Source of the DNA: Agapetus fuscipes
Lineage: Eukaryota; Arthropoda; Insecta; Trichoptera; Glossosomatidae
DNA length: 64,000 bases
Direction of reading: 5' to 3'
Assembly (NCBI GenBank): GCA_951799405.1
Contig: OX637356.1
Coordinates: forward strand, 8,889,229 to 8,953,228
Shown in pieces: positions 47,201-53,800 of the stretch. The notes beneath the pieces were generated by a model, which searched no databases, was not told the origin of the DNA, and was given only the letters and a program-made list of their open reading frames with translations. Each line of letters starts with the position of its first letter. Position 1 is the first letter of the stretch. The translations under genes were made by a program, and so were the position numbers.

Positions 47201-47757
47201 GCTGTAGAAAATGGTTCACTTTGCCAATGTCACCCTCCTTTGTTTGTCACCCTTTCATGTTTCCGGGAAGGTCGGCAAGAGTTGTAGGATGTATATTAAT
47301 TTGAGATTTAAGTTTTTATGTTGTAGGTTCACATGGGGCATGTGCAAGCACGAACTTCTGAAAGTCTGCTTGTGAAAATGCATATAATTTGAATCCCTAA
47401 TGTTACATGTCTTGGCAACTTAGATTAGATAAGATCATCATCATTAGCTCGACAACCCTGGGTGGGCCTTAACTGAATGCAGGTTTCTCCTCCGCTCTCC
47501 AGCCACGTACTTAGGCAGTTTTTGTTTATATTTGTTTATTTTCATGTTATAATATTTGTTCTTCTAGAATGGTGAGAACTCTTTGGCACCGCCTTCCTTC
47601 AGACTCGGGTCACCTGGCCTTCAACGAGGGAGAGCGTCTCCGGCTGGTCCTCGAGGTGGACGACCAGTGGCTGCTGTGCTGCCGCGGCCAACACAAGGGC
47701 CTGGTGCCAAGGAATGCCGTCATTCCCGTGCCAGAGACTGCCCTGCAGAGGTTTTAA
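20041..47757 (+). CDS. RUSC: RUSC-family protein (RUN and SH3 domains), 16 exons, 5' incomplete
   Basis: Exons: 20041-20230, 24589-24799, 25836-25931, 31852-32098, 32569-32764, 33705-33855, 34628-37051, 37135-37258, 38180-38374, 39024-39129, 41210-41450, 42228-42677, 44030-44346, 45229-45396, 46733-46897, 47568-47757. All junctions are GT-AG and phases agree, giving 1822 residues plus stop. The first exon begins with the last two bases of a split codon, so earlier exons exist. The order is a low-complexity N part, a large disordered region with three proline-rich SH3-ligand-like motifs, the RUN domain (about residues 1205-1400), a basic serine/proline linker, and a C-terminal SH3 (about 1764-1815). 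This is the vertebrate RUSC1/RUSC2 architecture. RUSC proteins are adaptors in vesicle traffic and signalling that bind small GTPase partners; that role is family knowledge. Whether an insect symbol exists is not decided here. Confidence 0.93.
20411..20596 (+). other. unrecognised open frame in intron
   Basis: About 60 sense codons, mixed composition (for example NVEVTEANVPDGGPSLTCIE), less AT-rich than its surroundings and ending at a type-C tail. It may be a retrotransposon ORF1 scrap. There is no acceptor for splicing into the RUSC-like frame. Confidence 0.3.
20598..20857 (-). repeat. type-C repeat, complete, minus strand
   Basis: Tail of ATAATCTATAATCTA units at the left, inverted head at 20840-20857. 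Nearly identical to 16003-16258. Confidence 0.85.
20970..21029 (-). mobile_element. 3' tail fragment of a second LINE
   Basis: Read on the minus strand it encodes KEVCKDRKKWRLICNV, the same C-terminal end as the LINE fragment at 29485-29850. It abuts the 3' end of the R1-clade element, so one element inserted beside or into the other. Confidence 0.7.
21030..23480 (-). mobile_element. R1-clade non-LTR retrotransposon, 5'-truncated
   Basis: A GC-rich block in AT-rich DNA. The minus strand carries one long intact reverse-transcriptase frame (23429-21087). In-frame sequence continues upstream to about 23495, but no apurinic endonuclease domain or ORF1 is present, so the copy is truncated at its 5' end. 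The 3' side ends about 57 bases past the stop, without a poly-A, where a fragment of another LINE tail begins (21024 downward). It lies antisense in the intron between RUSC-like exons 1 and 2. Confidence 0.85.
21087..23429 (-). CDS. reverse transcriptase of R1-clade LINE
   Basis: 780 codons with no stop. Reverse-transcriptase blocks in order: motif A LLDISGAFDSAWW (about 321-332), motif B RGCPQGSVLGPLLGN (about 376-390), and catalytic YADD in RAYADDALLTV (410-413), then the thumb region. A C-x-C-x8-H-x4-C knuckle (CLCGPIAQDVRHVLWDC) sits near residue 705, as in R1/TRAS/SART-type elements. The start is a GTG chosen by convention. The true protein begins further upstream with the missing endonuclease. 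The intact frame suggests a fairly recent insertion. Confidence 0.9.
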   Translation of the reverse strand: MAGTYCPCHLSDTALSQIIPAPQVVPPLDTAAARDGAGAITSCPRCASRTIPDRYGVSPVAFLKNALRRSLRVYKQEMKKEKKAAWRAFITASTNPDPWGEAYRMVTSSVTLGGVLSGITLPGARGHSGTLTSTCEAFLDALITTDCPLIDSEQDAQIRAEAARPLDSAESSLPTFSEIDAIVKSLAPRKAPGLDRINNSMVKVAWAVAPHDIKAIFAACIQQGVFPRCWKVGLLKVLRKTTAKPPTDPKAYRPITLLPVLGKILEKLIANRVESHLTTSGMSISARQYGFRPGLSTEDAIRSAMEAVRESTSKYVLAVLLDISGAFDSAWWPMILAKLRRRNIPANIYDCIASYFSARRVTMDAGPTLIERDVSRGCPQGSVLGPLLGNILFDDLLSLPLPQGCEVRAYADDALLTVEAGSRAEMESLSQSALRAIADWGVNNKLSFAPHKTEAILLKGKLDVGRPPKIMFLDTRVKFSRTVVYLGVSLNANFPFVEHAKAITQKANSAFGKMARLSNTSWGLRGRALRILYDSVFLGTAAYAASCWADKCRRGNARRAALSGQRSSLLLLTKAYRSTATDSLPALAGVLPLDLELQYRAAIGSLRRGLPAKLEHQVIPPPPDGRLTQRVRDSVRDAIYAQWQRYWDVTSCDKVIYSFFPSIRERMAARWLVPDHFTSQFLTGHGKFAHCLLERGVISQGGGECLCGPIAQDVRHVLWDCPLLHSQRELLIDAVRPAGSGPVGYADLVASRANYLAFRRFCQSWHEFAAAGSRLGRGDH
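23499..23614 (+). repeat. 5S rRNA-derived head of composite SINE
   Basis: Resembles a complete 5S rRNA from CAACGAC to GTGTTGTTGGC, including the pol III internal control region (AAGTTAAGCAAC and TTGGATGGGTGACCG). Substitutions such as CATCAGATCACTG and GCTAAGTACACC, plus immediate fusion to a tRNA-like unit, argue against a working 5S gene. Confidence 0.85.
23503..23940 (+). repeat. 5S-tRNA composite SINE with 22-bp flanking repeat
   Basis: 5S-like head (about 23499-23614), 12-base linker, tRNA-like B head (23627-23690, B box GATTCGAATCT), B body and the extended B tail (TTGAGGTGTGATACAGAC, then CATCCTAATATTATT). Direct repeats beginning TGCGACTGGATTGACCA occur at 23481-23502 and 23941-23962 with one mismatch, as expected for a target-site duplication. 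Confidence 0.75.
23963..24588. other. intron sequence, nothing firm
   Basis: A plus-strand frame runs through 24087 (SDLIKVYQGVCPPSWDQLPH) without known homology. The rest is AT-rich. Confidence 0.4.
24589..24799 (+). CDS. RUSC: RUSC-like exon 2
   Basis: The acceptor is CTTTCTAG and the donor GTAAGT. It encodes YRDSSCQHTSVLSSLSSSYK followed by an acidic helix-like stretch (CYEELARDLDANLAEADMES). It ends in phase 0 after QED. The joined reading across the intron, WFLDY-N-YRDSS, is smooth, which supports skipping the 4.4-kb transposon-filled intron before it. Confidence 0.88.
24881..25109. repeat. perfect 229-bp palindrome with hammerhead-like core (P1)
   Basis: 114-base arms are exactly complementary around one central base (24995). 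Near the centre each arm carries CTGAGGA (24999-25005 on plus), T, a GGCC/GGCC hairpin with loop AAGA (25007-25018), and GAAAC (25019-25023), then ACCGGT. It lies in the intron between RUSC-like exons 2 and 3, 82 bp after exon 2. Confidence 0.93.
25110..27000. other. intron sequence around exon 3
   Basis: Family D copy at 26528-26690 and CATCATTCATCATC-type simple sequence at about 26210-26420. Exon 25836-25931 is listed separately. Confidence 0.5.
25836..25931 (+). CDS. RUSC: RUSC-like exon 3
   Basis: A 96-nt exon in phase 0 at both ends, with acceptor TTTTGCAG and donor GTACAA. It encodes TNRRGEMYASVTSSMMEKFC and then a Ser/Asp-rich end. No domain is recognised. Being a multiple of three, it could be skipped without a frameshift. 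Confidence 0.75.
27001..27260 (-). repeat. type-C repeat, minus strand
   Basis: Tail AATCTAAATCTAAATCTAAG at the left and inverted head at 27244-27260. Complete. Confidence 0.8.
27261..27335 (-). repeat. SINE B head fragment, minus strand
   Basis: Inverted B head with B box GGATTCGAACCC (about 27294-27305) and ACTACGGACCGG. A deletion removes the anticodon-stem region. It abuts the type-C copy. Confidence 0.7.
27336..27480 (-). repeat. LINE-derived fragment
   Basis: CCAGTCACCAGTAATCTTTTT followed by GAGGCCTTTCTCTACTT resembles the fragment at 30785-30965. Both look like inverted LINE coding tails. Confidence 0.45.
27481..29410. other. intron sequence
   Basis: AT-rich, with faint type-C traces (about 27880-28030) and T-rich runs near 28935-28960 and 29160-29290. 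No coding exon found. Confidence 0.45.
29411..29455 (-). repeat. SINE B tail fragment
   Basis: GCGAGCTTGGTCGTCGCTG and AGCGCCAAT match the inverted end of the B body. Confidence 0.55.
29475..29935 (+). mobile_element. LINE 3' end with C-terminal ORF fragment
   Basis: The ORF 29485-29850 encodes RSLLRWFGHMERMNEERLTK, then GRGRPRKVWMDQI and ends KDRKKWRLICNV. This R-W-x-G-H-x-x-R-M...G-R-P-(R/K)-x-x-W pattern is the usual C-terminus of insect endonuclease/reverse-transcriptase LINEs. It begins just after an A-rich run (5' truncation) and its end is duplicated at 20970-21029. A type-C repeat follows directly at 29937. Confidence 0.8.
29937..30190 (+). repeat. type-C repeat, complete
   Basis: Head TTCCTTGACTTATAGGTTGG at 29938, tail of TTAGA units to 30190. 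A different subfamily from the 16.0/20.6-kb pair (GTTGTAGGTTCACATGAGGC). Confidence 0.82.
30345..30965 (-). repeat. diverged SINE B and LINE-derived fragment
   Basis: 30345-30500 is a diverged inverted B (CAAGTTGCTGTAGG, ACTAGACTACAAACTGGTCC). 30785-30965 is a LINE-like tail (CCAGTCACCAGCAATCTTTT). Confidence 0.5.
31180..31395 (+). repeat. diverged SINE B body and tail
   Basis: ACGCTGGGCTTCAAAATTC, AAAGTCCATCCAG and ACAGCGCTCACAA follow the B body in order. The head is not recognisable. Confidence 0.5.
31852..32098 (+). CDS. RUSC: RUSC-like exon 4
   Basis: The acceptor ATCCATCAG ends at 31851 and the donor GTAGAT starts at 32099. It encodes a GC-rich stretch that includes NYTIAFEGSITMYSEDSD, a well-formed segment unlike low-complexity sequence and probably conserved. 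It ends in phase 1, which matches the next exon. The intron before it is 5.9 kb. Confidence 0.88.
32203..32515 (+). repeat. SINE B, complete
   Basis: Best-preserved head: GCTCCGTAGCTTAGTGGTTA, B box GGGTTCGAATCCC, acceptor end CGGAGC pairing with GCTCCG. The anticodon position reads CGT, so a Thr-tRNA ancestor is plausible. Extended tail to CATCATCCTTATATT. Confidence 0.85.
32569..32764 (+). CDS. RUSC: RUSC-like exon 5
   Basis: The acceptor is CATATTGCAG and the donor GTAACA. It encodes an acidic/serine region and a basic end (KSFRLSRPLNASMAQSDSGF, then WSKLKTRSSQSQLRR across the junction). It starts 54 bases after a type-B SINE tail, so the SINE lies very close to the branch-point region. 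Confidence 0.87.
33055..33510 (+). repeat. family E copy and type-C scrap
   Basis: E at 33055-33310. 33463-33510 matches the middle of type C (TGTCACCCCTGTTTCAGG) and is cut by a MITE. Confidence 0.6.
33512..33623. mobile_element. family H MITE with TA duplication
   Basis: Inverted ends start TGAAGACTACAGGGGAA, flanked by TA on both sides (33510-33511, 33624-33625), fitting a Tc1/mariner-type target. A 248-bp relative with internal extra sequence lies at 40888-41135. Confidence 0.7.
33705..33855 (+). CDS. RUSC: RUSC-like exon 6
   Basis: The acceptor is ACGATTTCAG and the donor GTAAGC. It encodes HPSGNNNTTSGRETG, then VVKSQSAPDLRTIASHC. The KSQSAPDLR stretch is a typical phosphorylatable adaptor motif (Ser-x-Ser-Ala-Pro-Asp-Leu), which is inference. 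It ends in phase 0. Confidence 0.87.
34121..34240. repeat. 30-bp minisatellite, four units
   Basis: The unit starts CAGCTGATATATTTAGTATG and ends GTTCAGCAAG. Four copies are identical except the last base of the fourth. It is 388 bp before RUSC-like exon 7. Confidence 0.93.
34628..37051 (+). CDS. RUSC: RUSC-like exon 7, giant exon (808 codons)
   Basis: The acceptor TGATTGCAG and donor GTAAGT enclose 2424 nt open in phase 0. Most of it is Ser/Asn/Lys-rich and likely disordered. Ordered-looking parts are VYVLYPNYTLPDLGFIS and GFNHIRDWDSLTFLLPMEYR in the middle, and DLQQLEDFLKHSGISCHNME near the end. Proline-rich motifs PPLPKRS, PPRPPLPKS and PPTPPLPK fit class SH3 ligands and could bind this protein's own SH3 domain or partners (inference). 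The exon covers residues 364-1171, 44 percent of the visible protein. Confidence 0.93.
37135..37258 (+). CDS. RUSC: RUSC-like exon 8
   Basis: The acceptor is CTTTTTAG and the donor GTAAGT, after an intron of only 83 bp. It encodes AKNLAEIPIREEGESSPEGY and then HGLHRSASNDTAQKR. It ends in phase 1. A longer open frame overlaps here in another phase but does not keep the junctions. Confidence 0.85.
37620..37847. repeat. near-perfect palindrome with hammerhead-like core (P2)
   Basis: Arms of about 110 bases around GGTG at 37731-37734. On the minus strand CTGATGA (37731-37725) is followed by T, a GACT/AGTC hairpin with loop GAAT, and GAAA. AACGTT follows. Arm sequence is unrelated to P1. Confidence 0.88.
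37935..38065 (-). repeat. family F copy, minus strand
   Basis: GTCGAGCCGCAGCATCCAAC and CCAATCTTTGATAGAAGTGG match the inverse of 13290-13420. Confidence 0.6.
38180..38374 (+). CDS. RUSC: RUSC-like exon 9, RUN domain start
   Basis: The acceptor is TTTCCTGTAG and the donor GTAAAT. It encodes the first RUN helices: VTAVVEAVEMVLEEGADISR, then the hallmark LCPALYALMKDGL block and SVWQVIEASARQG. This matches the RUSC RUN domain segment (W..(V/I)EAS...G). Confidence 0.93.
38497..38737 (-). repeat. type-C repeat, minus strand
   Basis: Tail TATAATCTATAATCTAAG at the left, inverted head ACAAGTTAAGGAAT at the right. Confidence 0.75.
39024..39129 (+). CDS. RUSC: RUSC-like exon 10, RUN domain middle
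   Basis: The acceptor is TTCCTTGCAG and the donor GTAAGC. It encodes PITKSLNELVMRINSEDALS and LKFNAFIMGLL. The F-N-A-F-x-x-G-L-L block is shared with vertebrate RUSC RUN domains. It leaves AA for a split Asn codon. Confidence 0.93.
39207..39435 (-). repeat. type-C repeat, diverged, minus strand
   Basis: Tail AAATCTAAAATCTAAG, body with GTGGTCAGTCTTATACCAAA. The head is lost. Confidence 0.65.
39697..40690 (+). mobile_element. LINE 3' part with zinc finger and restriction-like endonuclease
   Basis: Open frame 39697-40482, no start, so 5'-truncated. It reads CDLCAIDKCTARHILTGC (a C-x2-C-x8-H-x4-C finger), then GRYTYRHDRVLEIL, then RPDIVLYSNELKQVLLVELT with PWE. The PD...E-x-T arrangement after a CCHC finger is the restriction-like endonuclease end of R2/HERO/NeSL-type LINEs. 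A 3' UTR of about 200 bases follows and ends in an A-run near 40690. It lies in sense orientation in the intron between RUSC-like exons 10 and 11. Confidence 0.75.
40888..41135. mobile_element. family H MITE, long form
   Basis: Ends TGAAGACTACAGGGG and (inverted) TGAAGACTACAAG. It contains an extra segment with TGCCATCTAGTGGCATC, absent from the 33.5-kb copy. Confidence 0.6.
41210..41450 (+). CDS. RUSC: RUSC-like exon 11, RUN domain end
   Basis: The acceptor is ATTGTTGCAG and the donor GTAAGC. It encodes VRSLDAFISYLRTRESVLRR, HYSSGALV, a glycine-rich turn and VPFRLDLLWQLRDMHR. It is strongly GC-rich, unlike the flanking introns. The last part matches the C-terminal helices of the RUSC RUN region. 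Confidence 0.93.
41689..41772. repeat. short palindrome with hammerhead-like core (P3)
   Basis: Arms ACTTTGAG...TTCAATTCCACAA and complement. Between them on plus: CTGATGA (41714-41720), T, GCA...TGC stem (41722-41738), GAAAC (41739-41743). Confidence 0.75.
42228..42677 (+). CDS. RUSC: RUSC-like exon 12
   Basis: The acceptor CTAACACCAG ends at 42227 and the donor GTAAAA starts at 42678. Exactly 150 codons, phase 0. It encodes SPTASGQLSKNQRNLLRLVH, a serine/acidic linker, and WSGVHLGSKLIQAFDRLALY followed by DDSEEYTDSLES. The frame stays open past the donor into the intron, so the splice site rather than a stop sets the end. Confidence 0.88.
43743..43937. mobile_element. family G MITE, reverse of 16.7-kb copy
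   Basis: Right end GGATGCACGCCCCTG. The interior TTGCCTGCCTATTTTAGGCA mirrors the copy at 16688-16907. Confidence 0.6.
44030..44346 (+). CDS. RUSC: RUSC-like exon 13
   Basis: The acceptor is CATTTTACAG and the donor GTAACA. It encodes FYMLKNKIKSFQSNSSSGEW, then a basic KFRRLQRRWEMLSG and a Ser/Pro/Gly linker rich in TPGS and RPVTSP. It looks like a disordered phosphorylation-prone linker. It ends in phase 2. Confidence 0.87.
44483..44680. repeat. diverged palindrome with hammerhead-like core (P4)
   Basis: Imperfect arms around about 44580. On plus: CTGAAGA (44619-44625), C, stem GTAGGC/GCCAAC with loop CATATT (44627-44644), GAAAC (44645-44649). Confidence 0.65.
44900..45125 (-). repeat. type-C repeat, minus strand
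   Basis: Tail CTAATCTAATCTAATCTAAG at the left, truncated at the right inside the body (ACAGCATGGGTA). Same subfamily as 29937-30190. Confidence 0.75.
45229..45396 (+). CDS. RUSC: RUSC-like exon 14
   Basis: The acceptor is TTGGTTCCAG and the donor GTTAGG, a weaker but legal donor. It encodes SIPVPIGGNKKVTTPPSTG and SPLPPLPQGQVGARTAV, a basic proline-rich linker. Phases match on both sides. Confidence 0.83.
45465..45630. mobile_element. foldback MITE
   Basis: Arms GTTGGAAGTCTCATCACCAC ... and complement. Inner part TATTTGTATGAAGA / TCTTCATACAAATA. 69 bp after RUSC-like exon 14. Confidence 0.75.
46385..46690 (+). repeat. SINE B and short repeat I
   Basis: B head GGTCGGTAGTCTAGTGGTTA, B box GGGTTTGAATCCC, body to GCGACGACCAAG (about 46600). 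Repeat I follows (46605-46690) and ends about 40 bp before RUSC-like exon 15. Confidence 0.75.
46733..46897 (+). CDS. RUSC: RUSC-like exon 15
   Basis: The acceptor is GTGTGTGCAG and the donor GTAAGG. A GC-rich exon encoding VSRLESVGGGAPAPRPSSLP and an Arg/Pro/Ser-rich tail ending NRTNNQTTK. Four antisense or out-of-frame open frames over it come from its GC content. Confidence 0.83.
47155..47445 (+). repeat. rearranged type-C repeat
   Basis: It starts with an inverted tail (AATCTAATCTAATCTAAG) and then reads a plus-strand body with an internal duplication (GTCACCCTCC...GTCACCCTTTC) and a plus-strand tail at 47425-47440, so two copies are joined head to tail in opposite orientation. Confidence 0.6.
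47568..47757 (+). CDS. RUSC: RUSC-like terminal exon, SH3 domain
   Basis: The acceptor is TTCTTCTAG. It encodes MVRTLWHRLPSDSGHLAFNE, GERLRLVLEVDDQWLLCC and HKGLVPRNAVIPV, then stops at TAA 47755-47757. The SH3 signatures are the L-W-H start (ALYDY position), the acidic FNEGERL turn, DDQW, and G-L-V-P-x-N before the last strand. The SH3 ends seven residues from the stop, as in RUSC1/2. Confidence 0.93.
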
Positions 47758-47880
47758 CATCCGGCCCCCCTGGGGACAACGGCAAAACTAAAAAACATCC
47801 CCGACCTAAAGAAAACCATGTAAATTACATCCATGCGCTCTCCGAGTAGGCAACTCAAATAAAACAACCTGTGCTGCTAA
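47758..47880 (+). promoter_or_regulatory. proximal 3' UTR and polyadenylation signal of RUSC-like gene
   Basis: A canonical AATAAA lies at 47858-47863, about 100 bases after the stop. A family D MITE follows at once (47880). AATAAA is frequent in AT-rich DNA further on, so longer 3' UTRs are possible. Confidence 0.45.
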
Positions 47881-50800
47881 TATAAAACATGGTGTAAGCT
47901 CACCTCGATTGCGTAAATTCAAAATGTATGGAATATCAATCGGCACAGTAGTGAGTGATTTTGTTTTCATATCTTGTTTCAATTTACGCAATTGAGGGAG
48001 GTTTACGCAATGCTTTATGCCTGGCGTACTTGATTTTAAAGTTTGTACACCTTTTTTGTCTACTTTGGCCTATGAGAAGCGCTCACCCTGCTGCAGTAAA
48101 TCGGTATGTGACAATTTTTTTGATGGTGGCATAAATGAAATTGAAAAAGAATTTTAAGTACAGGGGATATCCTTGGTAAACTAAAACCTGGTGATGGAAA
48201 ATGCTTCAATCTTTATTTACTAACAAAATGTCTTCTGATCGCTTCTATATGTTAAAAATTCACACAAAGAAATTAAAATTTATTGAAAAGGAAAAAAAGA
48301 TCGGATTTTAAATAAACAAGCAAATGTATAGAGATTTTTGGTCTCCAAAATAGCTTAAACAGACCTTTAACAAACTTAAAATCAAGAAGTTTTATTTTAA
48401 AACAAAAACAGATTAATTGCCTTGAAAAGGGACGAAGAATGTAATAATTTTCATAACTATAGTACCATCACCAATTGTTAATGGTTTACAAATCGGTAAA
48501 ACATTTTTATACAAAGAAACAAAAAATGAATCTCACCTGTCCAAGTTCAACAGGACATAAAATACTTTCCATTTTTCTATAACAAAAAAATGTTCAACAG
48601 AAATGGGACATATTTTTTCTTTCACCTTTCACATAGTGCCGTTCTTTAGTACAAAATTACTTTATATTTTTTATAAAGAAAACCCTTGCAAAAGTATGAT
48701 CTCATTTTTGTTGAATATTTTGTTAAATACTTAAATTAATGCAGTAAAATTAAGACACATAAAATTTCACCTCATCGTCAGCTGCCATCTACATTTAAAG
48801 TATAAAAACAACAATAATTGCCATATCCAAAGTTACAAGATTAAAAATAAGTGTTGATAACTAGCGGTTATAATAAATAATTAGTGAAAAAAGGGAAGGG
48901 AATTAATTGGTCAATATTGGGTTAGTTAATACTTAGCGTGCTGACATTAAGTGACGACTAGTGGGGGTTTGTGAATAGCGTGATGTGATCAGTGTTAGAT
49001 GGACGTTTTCTATGGCTCGTACTTGGAAACTTATAGAAGAAAAGGACTTTATGTGATTTACTTTATTATTAATATAAGTTATAATATTAAATACTTTTAT
49101 ATTTCATTTGCTGTTGATATAATTGTAAGCTTTCTTGTATCGGATTATTTTATTGGTGATTTGAAACCTGTTTTACTGTACAACAAAAACCATACATAAA
49201 TTATTGTTGAAAAATTCAAAATAATCATGCTTTATAACTTTTCAAATTAACACTAACTACTCCTATCACTTCAAAGAATCACTTTTCCTCGGAATCACAA
49301 AAAAATTAAAGAAAACGTTTACTAATTTCATGTGTTCAAATCACCATTTTAAATTAATAATTGTATTATTAAAGAATACTGTTGAATAGAAGGATTGTTG
49401 ATTTATGAATGTGGAAAATGTAATCTTTTACAAAAATCTTTTTACAAAATTTACTTACAAAAATAAATCACTTATTTTGTGCCATATATCATTATTCATT
49501 AAGGAAATGAATAAGTGAGTGATAAACTTTCACTCACGAAAATAACATTGTCTTTGAATAGATTGGTGAGTGATTGTGAAATCACTTATTTGGCTATTCA
49601 TCATTGCTATTTTATTGATACTCAAAGTGGCTCATGTGATTTGCTTTACGTATCTTTGGTCAAAACTGATTTCTTTTTTGAAAATGCGAGGTTCCACATT
49701 GTTGTCTATATACTCATACTTTAAAAATATTATTGATATTTTAATTTCAATATTTAAACCAGTATTTAAGTCGTGATTATGTTGATGGAAAGGTTGATTA
49801 ATTTAAGGGATACTTTTATCACTTACCAATATAACAACTGTTTTTTTGTTAAGTGATAAAATTGACATTTAAGTTACTTTTTCTTTTTTCTCTCAATATG
49901 CTTAAATGTTTGGTTAGTGTATTGTTATTTTTATATCTCTCATTATTTGGATGAAATTCTAGTGAACAAAATAATGTTAAAAATGAATATTTTTACCACA
50001 TAAGTGAATTTATTTAGTTACAGAAGTATCAATTGGATACTTTTAATTTTAAATTAAAGTATATAAACTAATTCTAGTCATACCATGAAAGTATGTTATA
50101 ACGAGCGTGCATTTTATATAATATATATATATAAACCAGTAAACCAAGTATAAAACTTCATGTGTAAGCTCGACCTTTTCGTTTTACCAAAAATGTATGA
50201 AAACCAAAAAACTCACTAGAGGTGCTGTTTTAGTTTTGATACATTTTTTGTAAAACAGTTGAGTTGATACATAAGTTTTATACTTGAGTTACAGAGGGCT
50301 ACACAGTTTCATTCTCACATGCATTTTTCACTCCTAACAAATCATTTGCGCTTTTTTAGAACGTGCAAATTAATATGGGTAAGATTGAATTATTTTTACA
50401 TATGCCATAGGTATTTTTGTAAGGCTCATTAACCTCTAAGTGTATGGAAGAAAGAAGTATAAAGGCCACTTGAACGATGAATGGATCTCATTAGGAATGT
50501 ATATATCTCGTTATGGATACATGTATCTCATTATGGATGTATGTATCCCATCATAGAAATATGTCTCTCGCTGTGGATGTATGTATCTTTTTATGGATGT
50601 GTGTATCTTGTCAAAGATATACGTATCCTGACATGGATGTATGTATCTGCTTATGGATATATGTATCTCATCTTAGATACATGTATCTTGTCGTGGATAT
50701 ATATCTCATTATGGATGTGCGTATATTGTTTTTGATACTTGTATCTCGCTATGGATATATGTATCTCATTATGGATATATGTATCTCATTATGGATATAT

Positions 50801-53800
50801 GTATCTCATCTATGTGTATCAACTCAAAAAAAAAACCTAACTGAAAGTATCGGAATCTATTTTATAGACTTTAAAAGACAGCTCTTTGCTTACTAGAATA
50901 AGTAGAAACCTAAATGCTTTTTTTTAGTAAGAATTAGGCAGTAAAAATATGAATCGTGTTATTCTAAAAATTACATGGAAATTATTTCAGTTTATTTATT
51001 GCAATAGTTTAACTATTTTTTCAATACAAAGATATTGATTTCATTCAAGAACAATATAAAAGCCATAACGACGTAAGAATGACGTAAATGTACCATTTCT
51101 TAAATGCGACTAGTCTGATATCTAGCAATAAACATAGATACCCATATACATGTAGATATTACCCATTTTATACCAATAACATTTTCAATATATATTTAAA
51201 AAATTAGTATAGTTTAAAGTACATATTTATTAACGTAAATCGCAAGAAATATATTTACTCATTCTAGCATAGCACCCTTAATTTTTTGTTTTGTTTAAAC
51301 CACAACTGAGTTAAAAGTTTTAAAAACTAGGCCTAAATATTTCAAATGTATATTTTCTATCTTCGGTCAGTATACTTCAAAATTAATTTAGACTCATCTA
51401 TTGAGCAACTATTTTATTGTTTTGGTAATAATATTAGCTTTCCAAAGAGTGTGATATTAGTTGCGTTAGATTCGGTATTGTGTAAACAATATTTCATATT
51501 TTGTTTTATTTACCGTAACGATGGTACAGTTAGGTAAACTTTGGTGTGTAGAAACCGAAGATCTTTTAGCCGTATAAAAGTGTGATAACTTTTTTTTTGT
51601 AATAGAAGTATCAATTAAGCAAGGAGATAAATATATTGGAAAACAGATTATGTTATATTTGTATTTCCATATATTTATCTTCCGTCTTTCATTCTTTACG
51701 ACTCATATATAACTGACTTTTGTTGAACAAAAACAAAACTTTTTTATAACAATCATAGTGTAAGCGCCAAATACAATATTCTTTACCATTGATTAATTAT
51801 TTAAGAAAGGGAAACTGAATTGCGGAATTTCTAACAGGACAAAATCAAACTGCCTTTTTAAAAAAAAATCAATACCATGTTTCTGTCACGGTAGATATTT
51901 TTCAAAATCTCGTTATTGCATTATCACTGATCCAGATTTTTTTACAAATTTTCTTTTGTTACTTCCCTATCATTTCACTTTTAATTTTTCCATGGTGGTG
52001 TATTTATGATTTTCGGGTTGCAGTATTCATTTTGCAATTGTTAATAATGAATCATTGTGTATTCTCTGTTTGAATGCTAGTGTGGATCAGGTATTGACTA
52101 AGAATAATACTTTCAGATACCAACAAGAAGGCTAACAAATAATCATATCATCTGTCACAAAACAGAAAGTTCTAGTTCATTTAATTCTGTTAAATGAAGT
52201 GTAGAAAGTAACAAATCTCTGATGGATGGAATATTCAAAGTAATGATGGATTTGAAATAATAATTCTGGTGTAAGATTTTCTTTAACATGTTTCTCTAAC
52301 TCATTGCACGCTGCATGTTGCCTTCACCAAGTATCCTTTCCCAGAAATGAAAATAAGCACAAAATTTGTAGGTTATGGGTTACTAAGGTGGTTTGGTTCG
52401 TAACTTGGCTAAATGAATTAACAGCATGCGCCTTTCCAAGATATCCCTCCCCGTGTACCATTCTTACCAGACAACTTGACAGCCACAATTTGTAAGGAGT
52501 TTGTTGTTTGAAATCTTATTTTATTTTTGTGTGTTTCATCTCACAAAGAATTGTTATTTTCAATTTCAATTTGTTTCCAATGATAAGATATTTATAAATG
52601 TTTTTAGGCTTTTCCCGGAACCAGAAAATCAAGATAAGATATTTGTTACTCTTGAGCCATATAGAACTGAAGGCGTCAGTCTGAGATCTTTTTCAAAAAA
52701 TGAAATGAATATAATATGTAAACATAGAATTCTCTGTGTTTCTGTAAATTTATCTCACTGTAGAAGAATACTTAGATTGCTGCCTTTGACTCTATTTGAC
52801 TCACTTTATTTCTAATACCACGTCCATTTTTGTTTTCTATGAAATATTTTTTGAATCAATGGAATTGAACTTTTAAGCATTACCAATTTATCACTTTGAA
52901 TTTCTGCAGATGTGTACTGTGTTGAATTAATGATGTGAACAGTAATTGCTAGATAATGTTATGGCGACATTGCTTTTGTAAGTATTGTGTCCACCTATCA
53001 CGCGGCTTGTGTATTTTCAATCACCCTGTGTCTCTCCTCTATTGATTGTCTATCCAGTATACAGTATAGTATGTTGATATTCATTTGTAGTCATTGTGTA
53101 GGTGTCCTTTGAACAAAATGTATCCTAACCTAAAAATAAGACCTGTCATCCCTGAATCATTACGATAATGAAAGATATCTCATAGCTTGTAATGTGTATT
53201 TAATATTGTAAAGTAATCCATGTCTTTATACTGTAACTTGGAATTAAGGTGGAAATAATAAATGTTGACTGGAAACAGCAAAACCCAAAAAACTGAGGAT
53301 AAACTTAAGTTCTACCTAGTTTAAGTAGCTTATTGATAACTTAAACCATGGATAACGTTGCTTTGAAGCAAGTTTTATAGTCGTTCATTGCTTAGTGAAG
53401 TTCTCCAGAATGATGCGTCTTGTGGCCTTTGAGTGTAATCTTTTTCGTTAACAATAATATGGACTACTTAAATAAATGACATTATATTATTTGTAAGATC
53501 TAGTTTCACGGGCAATCTCACTTCTCAAAAGCTTAAACCTACTGATACTCTATTTTTTTATAATGTTTGTGTTTTTGTTGAGACACCTCTTCTTATTGAC
53601 ACGCATTAATGACTGGAGAAGATGAAGGTTGTTGGTTTGTTTAGAGGGAATGTTAGGTAAATGTTGATGTTGCTGTCAGACGTAGGTTAACTCTATATAC
53701 GACTGCTTTTATGTGAATCTTGCGTTTCCACAGCTGACCAAAGGTTAAGTATTATTATATTACGAACGACCGAAATGCACACTTAACGATTCCGATATTA

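Noticed and set aside
50481..50896. Two 84- and 127-codon open frames
   Set aside because: They follow the period of the minisatellite and encode only its repeat.
52501..52815. 104-codon open frame in the intergenic region
   Set aside because: Composition follows the AT-rich background and no domain is recognisable.
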